Shown here: piece by piece, positions 9,801 to 19,955 of the stretch | Layout: every line of letters starts with the position of its first letter | Position numbering within the stretch: the first letter of the stretch is position 1 | Position numbers and translations under genes: made by a program | Assembly: GCA_030549495.1 (NCBI GenBank) | Contig: JAUIRK010000509.1 | Location: 310,001-374,000, forward strand | Origin: Nectonema munidae | Taxonomy: Eukaryota > Nematomorpha > Nectonematoida > Nectonematidae | Reading direction: 5' to 3' | Length of the DNA stretch: 64,000 nt | The notes under the pieces: generated by a model | The model's database searches: none | The model's input: the letters and a program-made list of their open reading frames with translations, nothing else | Told to the model about the DNA's origin: nothing

Positions 9801-12413
9801 GGAGAGAAGGAATAAGGAGGGATAAAGGATTTGTTAGGTGCGATGAAAAATTTGCAGTGCTCGAAAATAAAGAATTTTAGACACTTTTTCAAGAGATAAT
9901 TGAAAGACAGGAATTACTTTTTAAGAATTGTTGGTTCGCTACAAAAACTTTTCCCGAACCGTGACTTGAAAGAAAAAACAAAATTTTACATTCGAAGAAA
10001 AGTTGCTGAAGATCATGGAAGTCTTTTGACAAAGTTGGAAATTAATGGAAGAATCTTTGCTTGGGGAAGAACGTTGTGATGTTAATTGGGATGGGTAGCC
10101 TTCATTTTCCGGTAGTATGAAGTAGGGAATCTGGAAGAGCGTGAGCCCCATTGAGAAAATGCACATAAAGACTCCGATGAAGAAGGGGCGATGGGAAGAC
10201 TTGAGGAAATGCGAACCGAGAAGAGAGAACGGAAGATGAGCTAGCAAAACAAAAATAAGCGATGAAATGAAAATTGGGAGATAAAACAGTATCAAGTACA
10301 GATATGATGAGCATGGCATCATTTATTATTGCCGTGATTCTAGCCATTTAAATTCCAAATAATATGCTCGCTCTCTAAATAAAAATAATTAAATAATAGC
10401 TGGGAAATTATTATTGATGAGTAAACATGGCAGCATAGGATGGGGCTCAATATTCATCGGTAAAATTTCTTTCAAATAGTATCGAATTTTTTGGCATAAA
10501 TGAGGAGCGTCAAAAAATGATTTCTGAGAAGCATTAAAATATCAATGAAGAAGTAAAAATATGAATCAATTAAAAATAATTAAGCTTACTGAATTATTAG
10601 TATTAAAAATTTCTCTAAAAAATTGTATTGTGGTACACGATCTTAAAGAACCATTCGACAGCAAATTTTTATTCTCCAATTTTTCCTTTCTCTACTTTTT
10701 TGATAATAATCTTATTAAGATTAGAGATAGTAATAAGGTTGTTGATAGGCAAGGATAGTAGTTAATCAAGAGTATTACAGGTGCAAAATTTTCTTTTTAA
10801 CTATAGCGACAATAATAAGTTTCTTTTAGATGAAAATTAAAAATTTGAAGAAATATTTGCTCAGAAAGATTTGTGTTTTTTTTTATTTTTTTTTATTTAC
10901 TTAAAAAATTTATTAAAAATTTGTTAAAAAATAAAAAAAAATGTGTGAGAAAAACAGTATAACTGTTTGGATTTTGATCTTCTTGATCTTTTATTGACTG
11001 ATCTTCTCGAGAAGAGCGTGAGTAAGGTTGATTAGATACTGGGTTTCATTAACTCATGGTCTTGGGTTCGATCCCGCATCAAACCTACTTTCTTCATAGT
11101 TGGATAAAAGTTGCGCAATTGTGCCCAAAAGTTCACTTCAAATATATCTTGATGTCCAAATGCTTTATTAAAGTTATTATTTATACTGAATTAGCTAAAC
11201 GTTGAGTGGCTCAAGGAGAATAGATTAGTATTCATCACTAGCAAATCACAATCAACTCTATTTACACAAGCAAACGTTGAACTAACATGAAATTAAACCT
11301 TACAATAGATCAAAAACACACGAATATAAACCCAAAAATTCCTAGCCTCCCTTTTGACCCTAAGCTTGCATACAACAAACACACACAAGAAAAAGTAAAT
11401 AAAACAGTTAGCATTATTCAAGCACTAACGGGAACAAAATGGGGCAAACACAAAGAAGTTCTCACCAATACATTTAAAACTATAAGAGGACCATATTAGA
11501 ATACGGATCTACAATATGGGGTCCAGTAATATCTTGTTCTAACATGACAAAATTACAAACGTTACAAAAACAAAGCACTGCGTCTAGCAACAGGCAGCAC
11601 TTTAGATACCACCCAAAACATCTGCACACAGAGAATTCCATACTACCTCTAAACCCGTTTACGTTCAGTATAATCATACGTTATCTTATGTAAAGCAGAT
11701 TTGTATTAAAAGGCATTGATAAACACAAACGATTTTATTTAAAAGGTGTCACCTATAGGTGACGTTGGTTGTATTTGGGTTAAAGAACACACACGAATCA
11801 AACTTAAGACCAAAGGCTGTGAATAAACGACAGCCACTCAACGACTTTTACCAAGCCAAAAAACCACAGACACATGTAAAAGACAATATTTGAAAACAAC
11901 GATCTCATTCTCTACAACACGTGTCAAAACAGAGAAGATAGCATTAATAAAGAAATTCATTAATAAAATAATTCATACACAAGCAATAACGAAGTAAAAT
12001 GAAGTTTGCTTGCGTAGGAAGACAACCGTAATTATTCATATTTTTCCATTTTTGCTTCATATAATTTTGATAATTTATTTAAAAAGTTTAAATAAAAAAA
12101 TTGATATTCAAAAGAGCACTTTCGACTCCAAAGTAAAATTAAAACATTAAAATTTCGGACTCCGATGTGGCATCTATGATCACGTGAATAAAAAACGTGA
12201 CATACTCAGCTGCATGAAGGCCATCAACTTGCCCATGCTTCGACTGGAAAGACCAAACCTTCTCTCGATGGAAGTGATGCAGGCAATGAAGTAGGCGTGG
12301 TATACGAGAGTAGAGGCGAGTAATAGGGCAAAGTGGAAAGTGAAGGCCTTCATGACAACACCATTCCTGCGCTGTTGATACACGCTTTTCGTGACGTCAT
12401 ATTTTCTCTGCAT
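3754..12413 (-). CDS. Organic anion transporter polypeptide (SLCO/OATP family), 5' part of gene
   Basis: Four minus-strand exons are joined in phase: 12413-12206, 10240-9990, 5905-5719 and 3846-3754 (739 bp, about 246 codons). The product should be a plasma-membrane, sodium-independent transporter of organic anions in the major facilitator fold. Recognised OATP landmarks, in order, are YFIACITSIERRFGLSS (end of TM1), HRPFFIGVFMCIFSMG (family: HRPRWIG), an extracellular Cys-containing stretch, FFLIGQLVVGVGSS, GMSYIDDNV (family: GxSYIDDN) and SIRSAGPFLGYTLG. Family members are usually 600-700 residues with 12 TMs, so this is roughly the first third; the rest lies left of the window. The first Met at 12413 follows an in-frame stop about 70 bases upstream, so it may be the true start. 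The exact paralogue cannot be assigned. Confidence 0.85.
4095..4890. repeat. Interspersed repeat, copy 1 (CCGGAT-rich ends)
   Basis: The ends carry repeated CCGGAT/ATCCGG words (AGCCGGATTCGTATATCGG near 4140, ATATCCGG and GCCGGATACCGG near 4830-4870). The interior matches 47050-47690 over several stretches, for example ATTTCACAACAAATTAGAAA and ATTTTAATTTTCTAATTAGAG. It is probably a non-autonomous DNA transposon. Ends are approximate and no target duplication was confirmed. Confidence 0.45.
5719..5905 (-). CDS. SLCO exon 3 of those visible
   Basis: The acceptor is ATTTCTTAG and the donor GTAGCAC, with phase 0 in and phase 1 out. It encodes an extracellular ESCGG segment, a transmembrane segment (VAYVFFLIGQLVVGVGSSV) and the diagnostic GMSYIDDNV motif. 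This is the most family-specific exon of the gene. Confidence 0.9.
6890..8250 (+). pseudogene. pogo/Tigger-type (Tc1-mariner superfamily) transposase relic
   Basis: Frames broken by stops keep the order of jerky/Tigger transposases. An N-terminal helix-turn-helix reads CNIGKSTVGDILREK (7004-7050). The second DNA-binding motif is IPISGSIIKLK (about 7170-7200). The catalytic start is FNCDEMVLFFRALPEKNTF (7339-7395; family: FNxDETxLxxxxLPxKT), followed by KPIVIGK near 7475. A weak LSNITLRFPTPN lies at 7710-7750 (family: LPPNTTS). The C-terminal segment at 8045-8248 is more continuous. The copy is dead. It lies in an SLCO intron but on the opposite strand. Terminal repeats were not identified. 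Confidence 0.7.
8751..9201. mobile_element. Non-autonomous hAT transposon (451 bp) with 8-bp target duplication
   Basis: The terminal repeats are CAGGGGTTCTTAAA at the left and TTTAAGAACCCCTG at the right. The flanking target duplication is GTTTAACC (8743-8750) and GTTTAGCC (9202-9209), one mismatch. There is no transposase inside. It is inserted in an SLCO intron. Confidence 0.85.
9990..10240 (-). CDS. SLCO exon 2 of those visible
   Basis: The acceptor is TTGTTTTGCTAG and the donor GTAAAATT, with phase 1 in and phase 0 out. It encodes TM2, the HRPFFIGV motif, TM3 ending in QIPYFILPE, and a Ser/Asn-rich extracellular loop with a Cys (INFQLCQKTSM). It joins in frame to the ESCGG loop of the next exon. 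Confidence 0.85.
11016..11130 (+). repeat. tRNA-derived SINE, copy 1
   Basis: A tRNA-like head (GTGAGTAAGGTTGATTAGA as a box A region and GGTTCGATCCC as a perfect-looking box B) is followed by the body TTGCGCAATTGTGCC. The same unit occurs at 16595-16672 (+, truncated), 38151-38294 (-) and 57967-58110 (-). Confidence 0.75.
11287..12000 (+). pseudogene. Non-LTR retrotransposon (jockey/I-like) ORF2 C-terminal fragment
   Basis: Three frames in succession give the thumb and C-terminal region of a LINE reverse transcriptase. These are KLAYNKHTQEKVNKTVS and LTGTKWGKHKEVLTNTFKT (frame 1), then LEYGSTIWGPVIS and MTKLQTLQ (frame 2), then NKALRLATGSTLDTT (frame 3). Two frameshifts make it non-functional. 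A piggyBac-like MITE interrupts it at 11650-11783. The continuation after the MITE is weak, so the 3' end is approximate. Confidence 0.7.
11650..11783. mobile_element. piggyBac-like MITE, copy 1 (degraded)
   Basis: The interior TTATGTAAAGCAGATTTGTATTAAAA matches in part the MITEs at 42703, 61902 and 62128. The ends are AACCCGTTTACG and GGGTTAA, a degraded form of TTAACCCGTTAACG. It sits inside the LINE fragment. Confidence 0.55.
12206..12413 (-). CDS. SLCO exon 1 of those visible (probable first coding exon)
   Basis: The donor is GTATGTCA and the exon ends in phase 1. The first Met after the upstream in-frame TGA is at 12413. A basic N-terminus is followed by TM1 and the ITSIERRFGLSSRS motif conserved in OATPs. 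No clear acceptor lies just upstream, which favours this as the initiating exon. Confidence 0.8.
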
Positions 12414-12907
12414 TCCTGGGAATCGTTTCCAAAAAGTGAGTGCTTTTGAAAAGAGTCCAGAACTGTTTTTGCGATATGCGTTTTTAAATCAACCTTAAAA
12501 AATGGCACCTTTCATTGATTTATTATATATTTATTTTATTTTACAGATTCCTTGGTTATTTAAATTCATTTAACATATGCCAGGAGTAAGAGGGTGTTAG
12601 GAGATAAAAGTGGAATAAAATTATAGAGATATGTGTCTATAGATATAAAGTATGAACAAATGAAGAGTCATGGATTGGAGCTACATATACATAGAATAAA
12701 AGTCATTTACATAGGATGCATATGGGATGTATAAAGAATATAAGGGATGGCAAATATGGTGATGATGTTTAAGGAGATTCTATATAATGGATAACGAAAT
12801 ATAGTATGTGTTGTGTATATAAAAATAAATAATGATTAAAATGTGTATGAAATAAAATAAGTAAAAAATATAAACATATACCAAGATAGTTCATCTATGT
12901 TTACAAA
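12414..12907. other. Upstream region of SLCO, no feature recognised
   Basis: A+T-rich sequence with no clear promoter element, exon or repeat family match. Confidence 0.4.
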
Positions 12908-13258
12908 GTGTATGTTAATTGGAAGACAATATCTTTAATACAGAGTTCTTCCTTGAAGAGATGTTTTAAACTCCTTATCCGCCATTCAAAACCCTCTTCC
13001 GTATATATACTTCCAAAGACACACACGATTTCAGAAAACCTTCAATTTAGGACACTATGTAATAGAATCAACTCTCCTACAGAAAAACTTTCAAGGCTCA
13101 TGAAGTTGATTCTTCAAGATTTGATTAATTTCGTACATAGTTACATTTCAAATTCGATAGTTTTCAAGAATAATCTTTATAAGACAATCTCCATCGATGA
13201 TGCTATTGATATTGTTGTTGAAAAATTGATCAAACGCAAATACGAAATAAAGGGGTGA
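12908..13258 (+). pseudogene. Penelope-like element reverse transcriptase fragment
   Basis: The 116-residue frame contains SSVYILPKTHTISENLQFRT and INSPTEKLSRLM. These correspond to the Penelope-like pattern YGLPKIHKPxxPLRPI...SPTxxLSKxL. ISIDDAIDIVVEKL corresponds to the segment after the first catalytic block (NIPxDEAIxIxxxxL). The catalytic FDVxSLFTN block that should lie between them is missing, so the fragment carries an internal deletion. No GIY-YIG endonuclease domain was seen nearby. Confidence 0.7.
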
Positions 13259-13499
13259 CACAAAAACTTGAATTCTACGTTTGATAAATCAATTTTAGAA
13301 TGGCAAGCAGCATTATCCAGTAATAATACAACATTGCGCTTTTCAGGCTTAATGCGTTGATTAAATTTTGTTAAGAAGTCTTCAAACAGATGCAGACTAT
13401 TGAATTATAAAAGTAATTAACATATCTATGTGGACCATAACCTACAAAGCAATATTTGGACATTAATTGGCGTTTAAAATATGAATGAACTTACCTTTA

Positions 13500-13625
13500 G
13501 AAAGACAATGTAGTTTTTTCGCTTTGACAATAAAATTGGTTTTAATTTATCACATCCTGTTGCATCACAACAAAAAGCAAGCATCACTCTCTCTATCTTT
13601 CCACTTTTTAGTTCCTCTAACATTT
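13500..13625 (-). pseudogene. Short Tigger/jerky-type transposase fragment
   Basis: Minus-strand translation gives ERVMLAFCCDATGCDKLKPI, close to the Tigger pattern RxTxLLCCNATGSDKLKPLVIG. Only about 40 residues are recognisable; the flanking minus frame 13629-13838 shows nothing I know. Confidence 0.5.
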
Positions 13626-14264
13626 GAACTAGATATTTGTAAAAAAATCCTTAAAATCTAAGAAAAAGAAATGCCCCCCAATCACTTGAGGGGACAAATT
13701 TTGCCCATCACAAATAGCATTAACGGAAGAATTATTATCGGCAGTTGAAATAAAGCGCTTTTGAATGAAAAGATTCAAAAAAGAAGATTGTTGACTTGAT
13801 GATATATGGCTTTTTATCTCACTATTACAAAAGGTCAAGTCAATATGTGAAGTCAGATAGTAGTACGCTCTAAGACTCTGAAAGGTAGGTTCCTCTCATA
13901 TTCGACTTTACGTCCAAAAACGAATGCCTAGAGTTAGTGTTTGAAATGACGATAAAGTGAAAGACTTCAATTTTCCAATTACCTGAGGTACAAAAATAAG
14001 TCTATTAAAAAATTGTTGTTGAGACAAGGTAGACTAGACAATTATCAATAGAGATTGAGATAACAGATAAAAAACGATAACTCTTGATTTTCTCAAATTA
14101 ATGTATAGGATAAAAAACATTAATGAAAAGTTATAAAAGAGCCTAGCATATATGAGGGAAAATTTTTTAAAGTCATACTTTTTCAAATTGGACAAATTTT
14201 GAGAAGAAAACTTAAGGTACCATTGTAAAACAGACAGTAAGTTCTCTAAGTTTTCCATTTTAGG

Positions 14265-14766
14265 TTATAGTTTCAAACAGTTCAAACATTTAGTGTTATT
14301 AGGCTGACAAGATATATCACAATGTCCAAATTTCTCACATTTTTTCCAAAGTTTAGGTTTTCTTACCGAGAGAGTGAGAGAAATTGGAAAAACATTATAG
14401 ACAGAGAAGATATGGGAGATTTTAGACAAAGGATGACACAGTAAAGGATTATTTGGTACAAAAACTGCAAATTTAAATTTAGGATTGTTTGTTTTGAAAG
14501 TTCTTATGGTTTTAACACCCCCTAATTTTGAAATATCATAATTACAAAAATTGAGCGATTCTCTAATATATTTTTCATCAAGGTCAATTGAAAGGGATTT
14601 TATCAAAAACCTTGGCTTAAAATTACCATTGGTCAAAACCCCAAATATATCCTTAAGATAAGAAACTGCTTCAACTTTTTGATGAAAATTTTCTAGGATT
14701 ACAAATGTAGTTGAAGAAGTATTGATTCTAACATGTTTAACAGAAAGTTTGGTAATATTGTACTAT
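14265..14766 (-). pseudogene. LINE ORF1-like (gag-type) protein fragment with zinc knuckle
   Basis: An uninterrupted minus-strand frame of about 165 codons, open upstream of its first Met, reads STTFVILENFHQKVEAV, FLIKSLSIDLDEKYIRESL and then KLWKKCEKFGHCDISC with a further Cys pair. The pattern of an RNA-binding-like region followed by a CCHC-type knuckle (KCxKFGHxxxxC) is typical of non-LTR retrotransposon ORF1. It ends at a stop soon after the knuckle, so it is probably truncated. The A+T-rich flanks show no ORF2. Confidence 0.6.
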
Positions 14767-15472
14767 CCGTGCTTAAGTTGAATATAATAGAGATTTAGTA
14801 CAAGAAGGTTTTAGTAAATTAGAGATATTTATTTAGTTAGATATTGCTCATTTTTTAACGAAGTTTTTGTAAAATCATTTTTGGTTGCGTGGTTTCGGTG
14901 AATGAAATTTTAATAATTAATAATAATACTCTTACGATCGAAAAAGCTATTATGTAATTTTTCTAAAAGTAAAAGCGAGAGCATTTTGGGTTTACAATTT
15001 TAGACACAGAAGCTAAGAGAAAAGTTACTTTAAAATAACTAGATCCCTGAGTAGCAAGTTTATCTATAATTCTAGATTGGGCTCCAATCGTCTCACTCAT
15101 TTGTGAAAAAATTATGTTTTTAATATTATAAAAATTTTATTTACAAATGCAATCATAATAAAATTGAAATTTTTTTTCGCAATCATAGAATTATAAAGCT
15201 AGATTTAAAAAGCTCAAGCTAGGTAGAATTAAGGAAGGTAGTTTGACGCATTTATTACATATAGAGGAGTGTCAAAATCTATATCCATTTTAAGATAAGA
15301 AAAGACTAAAGCTTTAGGTTGTTACAAAAGAAAGAAAAAAAAGAAAAGCGAAAAAATAAAATTCAGCTTACAACAAAAGAAGTGATTAAAGAAAAAATAA
15401 TTTGCAGACATTTTATTTTTGAGGAAAAAATGAATATTAATTAAAATCTTAATTTTATATCTAATCCTAACA

Positions 15473-15847
15473 ATGCCGAAATTGACTAATAGAAACTCCA
15501 TTTTAGGATGCCTTCCCTCAACTTGGACCAACAGAGAACCTCTTAAGCTTTTAAGGACTCTTTATGACAATCCTTTCACTATTGCTCATAGCCGGACCTC
15601 CTTTTCTTGGTTCGAGAAAAGGTTGAACAAATTAAATAAAAAGTTTATTGAAAAACTAAGGACACACAACCATTGCCCACAATTATGCAAAACTTGGGAG
15701 ATCACGCAAACCCAGGCTGAAGCGTTCTTGGGGGTATATGCTAAAAAAAAAAAGAGAAAAGTTATCCTAGGTCACCCATATACAATAGCCCCAAGCAATA
15801 GGGAATTCTGCATTCTGCGATATAATTCTGTTTTTTCTGACTTCTAG
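15473..15847 (+). other. Unrecognised 124-codon open frame
   Basis: It is lysine-rich toward the end (AKKKKRK), with no signal peptide and no motif I recognise. It ends about 150 bp before the dispersed repeat at 15997. Given its surroundings it is more likely transposon-derived than a host gene. Confidence 0.2.
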
Positions 15848-15996
15848 ATCCGCCTACTTAAATTTAGGATTGGCACAAGGTATAAGTCCCAAAACGGTTT
15901 CATGTTACGAGCTAGGTTAGTCATAGTCGGTAATCTAGCCTTTGTAGGAGTCTGATTGTAGGACCGTCTATACATTCGATTTTTAAAACATATTTT

Positions 15997-16573
15997 CTAG
16001 GGACAACATTTATGGATGGAGTCAAATTCCAAGGGTAGATTGTTCCTAATCTAGCATGCTCTAAATTATGTATATCTTTCTTAACCGATATAACATGTAT
16101 CAAATATTATTTATTAATAATATATAAGATATTGCATGCCTTCTAACGCTTCTATTTTTGTAGCATATATTTTTTATAATCATATTCTTTTATTTAGGAA
16201 CAAGCTACATTCCGTCGTGCCGGTTTTTTATACTGGTTTTCTTCCTATGAAGAATTCAAAGGTTTTTAAACTTAGGTAGTGCTCTGGCAACCTGATTCTA
16301 AGTGGTTAGTAATCAAACTATCACTAGACAATAAGTTTGTTTCCCAAATTGAGAGCGTTCGCGTTAGGATTGTATCGATCACTCAGCTGTATTTATATAT
16401 TTGTAACATAAATTCTTGTAAAATAATACATATAACAAGTTATAGCTATGCAGTAACAAGGGGCGGTAGGCGTTTAGTGGGATGGAAAATCCAGGTAGAC
16501 CTGGACTCAACATTCCGGGCGGGCCACGATATCCAAAACGATGGGTACGAACGCCACAAACAACTTAACTTAA
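15997..16573 (+). repeat. Dispersed ~580-bp repeat, copy 1
   Basis: Closely similar to 21782-22372 over its whole length, from CTAGGGAC to GATGGGTxCGAACGCCACAAA. It ends in a simple (AACTT)n tail. No host coding function is visible; the open frame 16279-16578 lies inside the repeat. A truncated SINE follows directly. Confidence 0.8.
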
Positions 16574-16594
16574 CTTAACATAATTTTATATCTA

Positions 16595-16672
16595 AACTCA
16601 AGGTCTTGGGTTCGATCCCCCATCAAGCCTAATTTCCTCATAGTTCCATACAAGCGCTACAATGTGCCTTCT
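16595..16672 (+). repeat. tRNA-derived SINE, copy 2 (5' truncated)
   Basis: It begins at AACTCAAGGTCTTGGGTTCGA, keeps box B and part of the body, and lacks the box A region. Confidence 0.65.
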
Positions 16673-17179
16673 AAATGGTGTAAAATTACTTCTATTTTAT
16701 ATTTTTGGAAAATGGTGACAGATGTAAAAAAACAATTTAGACATTAAAAAACCCGCAAATGTCAACTTAAAATTAATACAGCTTACAGATATATAATAAA
16801 TTCATTTGTAGTGATGAAATAAAATCGCCCCTGATAAACATGAGATAGGCAAAATTTGGATAGGTTAGTTCGGTTAATGAAAATCATAATTTTGACCCTG
16901 TTCTCTTTCTGATATTTATCAATAATATTTATTTTTCCAAATTCTGACAAAATGTTTATTATGTTGTATTATTTATATACGTTTGAATTATATTTACTCA
17001 TGATATCACTATAGTTTTCTATTTCGTTTCTACTTTGAACAAAAATACTCAATTTAATAAAATTCTCTCTTTCTTATTACTATTTCTTATTACTCTTTCT
17101 TTATTAGCAAGCTAAATTATTGTGATCTTGACATAGCAATTTCTTCTTTCAAAATTAATCTTCTGGACAATATAACATT

Positions 17180-17886
17180 AATTTAAATGTCTTATCACTA
17201 TCTTATATTCGCCAGGTTCTTTTGCATTTATTTAAGCAATCTATCTCTTTCTACTGGAATTTTTTCTCAGATGCTCAAAATTGAAAAGTCTTTTCCATTA
17301 CCAAACATAATAAACCACTTTCACTGAATAAATTTAGTCCCATATCAATCTTATCTAATTTCTCTTTGAAAGAATGGTTCTAAATAAATGCTTATTTTAT
17401 ACGGAAATTTAATTTGAAAACACCAGTCAATTTACTTATTATTTGGATCATCTACCGAAAATGCAATTTCTCATTTCTTGTTTGACACATGTTCTCCTTT
17501 TTCTAACACAATTATTCTGTCGCCTTTTTTCTTGATTTCGCTAAAGCTTTTGACACTATCATTCATAATATCCCAATTCATATACTTTTTAGGCTGGGCT
17601 TAAAAACTACTTTTTTATCTTGCTTAAAATTTACTTATGCAATTGCCATTTCTATGTTTTTTACAATAATTCAACATTTAGAGTGCAAACTCCTTTAGCT
17701 AGAGTTTTGCGATCCCTCATTCTTGGACTGTTTTTGTTTCGCTTGTAGATTTATGAAATTTCTTAATTTTTAACTAAAGTTTGTAATATTTTAATTTACG
17801 CGGACGACGTGACACTATGTTTTAAAACGGATAATCTGAGTAATTTCAACATATATAGTTTTGTCTTGAAAAATATGATTTATGGG
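17180..17886 (+). pseudogene. LINE reverse transcriptase relic, 5' segment
   Basis: Decayed frames hold RT motifs in order: KPLSLNKFSPISILSNFS (about 17310-17365; family: YRPISILPTFSK), LDFAKAFDTIIHNI (17531-17572; family: FLDFxKAFDxVxH) and IYADDVTLC (17794-17820; catalytic YADD box). The hAT element 17887-19371 then splits it; the 3' segment resumes at 19380. Confidence 0.7.
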
Positions 17887-18351
17887 CAGGCCCGTAGCTA
17901 GCGAGGGCAGGAGGGGACTAAGCCCCCCCCCCCCCCAACTCAGATTCAGAGCTCCCCCCCCCCCAAACTAATATATTTCATTTATTCAACGGCAACGCCA
18001 CAACATTTTCTTTTGGATGTGTTCTCATTCACCATTTCATTTCGATAAACGAAACCACAACATAAGACATCGGTTTTCAGCAGTCAACTAACACTATATT
18101 TTATGATGATACACATCTGTTTTGGACCTAATATTATATTACAACCTCTATACAATATCGTAGAATCTTTTTTCATATTTTAAGTTTTTGCATGCCATAT
18201 TGGATATTGGTAAGCGGCTATTATGCAGCACTCGATATTTGCAGCAGTCTTGACAAGTGTGCCTCTCTCTCTCAATCGCATAAATCACTTGTCTTTCCCT
18301 TTCACCAATCATAAATTATCATTTTTTATTTTTAGTCTTCAACTTTGCATC

Positions 18352-18753
18352 TCATTTTATTGAGTAAGATAATTTAATAAATATAGTGTTAAAAGCAGTG
18401 ATATAGCTAAGTCTACATACACCCATACAAGCGCATACACACCTGAAGTCAGCGGGGAGACATTTTTTAAAGTTTTTGTTATTTTTACCAACAAAAATAA
18501 GTTCTTCTACTTTTTCTGGATTTAAAGAACTTCTTTTGGAACTCACAAAATTTGAGACGCAACTGAACAATCTTTCCGATATAGAGTTGCTAGCAGGTAT
18601 ATTCATATATTTTCTTGCTAAACAACTAAATGTAGGCAAGCACTCCTCATTCTTTTTACACCAAAATAATACGTCATCATCCTTTTCAGCGTCACTTAAC
18701 TTTTCAAACAAACTCATTTCCATAGCTTTACTTTGAGTTATTATCAGATTCAT
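18352..18753 (-). pseudogene. hAT transposase C-terminal dimerisation domain (ZBED-like type)
   Basis: The 133-residue frame contains DDDVLFWCKKNEECLP, LARKYMNIPASNSISERLFS and SSKRSSLNPEKVEELIFV. This matches the hAT C-terminal pattern (FPxLSxLAxxYLxIPAxSxxSERxFS...RxxLxPExVExLxFL). It runs opposite to the transposase of the surrounding element, so it appears to be a separate, nested hAT copy. Its own terminal repeats were not identified. Confidence 0.75.
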
Positions 18754-18872
18754 TTGTAGAATGTTTTAATTTTAACTTACTTGTCTCACTATCATCAGAA
18801 AGCTTCAAAACTGAAAATTTTCAAAAAATAAGCGAATTTATAGAACTTCCTTCAGAAACTGAACTATTAGTT

Positions 18873-19166
18873 GTGAACAATTATTTGAAAAAGAAAGAGG
18901 TTGCATTTACTATCACGTATATTTTGAAAATTCTTCACGAGCAAAGAGAAGCTTTCACAAGTACATACAATTTCGTTGCGAGTCTTGCTTGTTTTCCATG
19001 CTCCACGGCGTTATCTGAGCCATCATTCTCAACTCTACCAAGCATAGACACTGCACAAAGAAGAACCATGTTAAACGCTCGCAAGTCAAACCTTTCAATT
19101 ATGGGGTTTGAATCTTCCAGACTTAAAGATCTTAATTTTATCAACATTTGTAAAGTTTTGTTTTAA
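18873..19166 (+). pseudogene. hAT transposase C-terminal dimerisation domain (TTF/ZMYM-like type)
   Basis: The 97-residue frame contains FPCSTALSEPSFSTLPSIDT, with RRTMLNARKSNLSIMG after it. The family pattern is FPVSTxxxERSFSTLRRIKTxLRSTMxxxRLxxLxxL. It lies 205 bp from the element's right end, as expected for the 3' end of the host element's transposase. The N-terminal domains are absent. Confidence 0.75.
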
Positions 19167-19379
19167 TTTTTTATTTTTAAAAATGTGATATATATAAAAA
19201 TTTGGTACTTATCTCCCTCCTACTTTAAAATTTTTTTCAGTAATTTACTAAAAAAAAATTTTTGAATGGGGGATAGATAACCCATAAGTACCAAAAAAAT
19301 TTTTGTGAAAATATTTAGCCACCCAAAATTTTTCCAGCCCTCCCAACTGAAATGTCCTAGCTACGGGCCTGTTTATGGA

Positions 19380-19955
19380 TCAATTTTAAGCTTCATTATT
19401 CAAAATACAAATACCTGATATAATCTGGTGCTCATACTAAATTTATTTCTAGTTTCATATTAATAATGCTTCTATTGCTAGAGTTAAAGATTTATATTAT
19501 TAATTTAACATGGACCCTTAATATTAAACCTGGAATTTTGAAATATGATTCACTTTCAGCCCTTTGCTTTAAAATTCGCCAATAACTTACATATAAAACG
19601 AAAAGTATTCTTTATCATGCTTAGATCTCTCCTCACATGAGATATACACCAACTTATTTTGTGGTTACTCTCATTTTACTCTTTTGAATAAAATTAACAG
19701 AATTGAGCTCAAATTCTTCAAATTCATTGACGTCAAGTTTAACCTTTGCTTTTTTTTATCTTAGGGTTTATCAAATTCATTGACTTCTTTGTTGTCTCTT
19801 TTTTTTATAAATCCATGTTTTCTGATGATCCTTTCAACAAATTTCTTAACAAAAATAATGAATCACATCGATACAATACGAGGATAGCTTCAAATTTTCA
19901 TTATCAATTTTTCTCTCATAGTGTAAAATATTTTTTGAATCAACTAAATTTATGA
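19380..19955 (+). pseudogene. LINE reverse transcriptase relic, 3' segment
   Basis: It continues the RT relic beyond the hAT insertion. The end of the frame carries ESHRYNTRIASNFHYQFF, close to the HxYNTRxxxxF motif that ends many jockey/CR1-like ORF2 proteins. Several stops break the frame. Confidence 0.6.

Larger units (their letters stand above)
17887..19371. mobile_element. hAT transposon inserted in a LINE, itself holding a second hAT fragment
   Basis: The terminal repeats are CAGGCCCGTAGCTAG at the left and CTAGCTACGGGCCTG at the right. The target duplication is TTTATGGG (17879-17886) and TTTATGGA (19372-19379). Poly-C tracts lie just inside the left end. It encodes a plus-strand hAT dimerisation segment at 18873-19166 and an opposite-strand one at 18352-18753. 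Confidence 0.85.

Noticed and set aside
9692-9892. Minus-strand open frame between SLCO exons
   Set aside because: Exons 2 and 3 join in frame without it and it lacks OATP motifs.
16279-16578. 99-codon open frame
   Set aside because: It lies wholly inside the dispersed repeat and is not kept open in the second copy at 21782.
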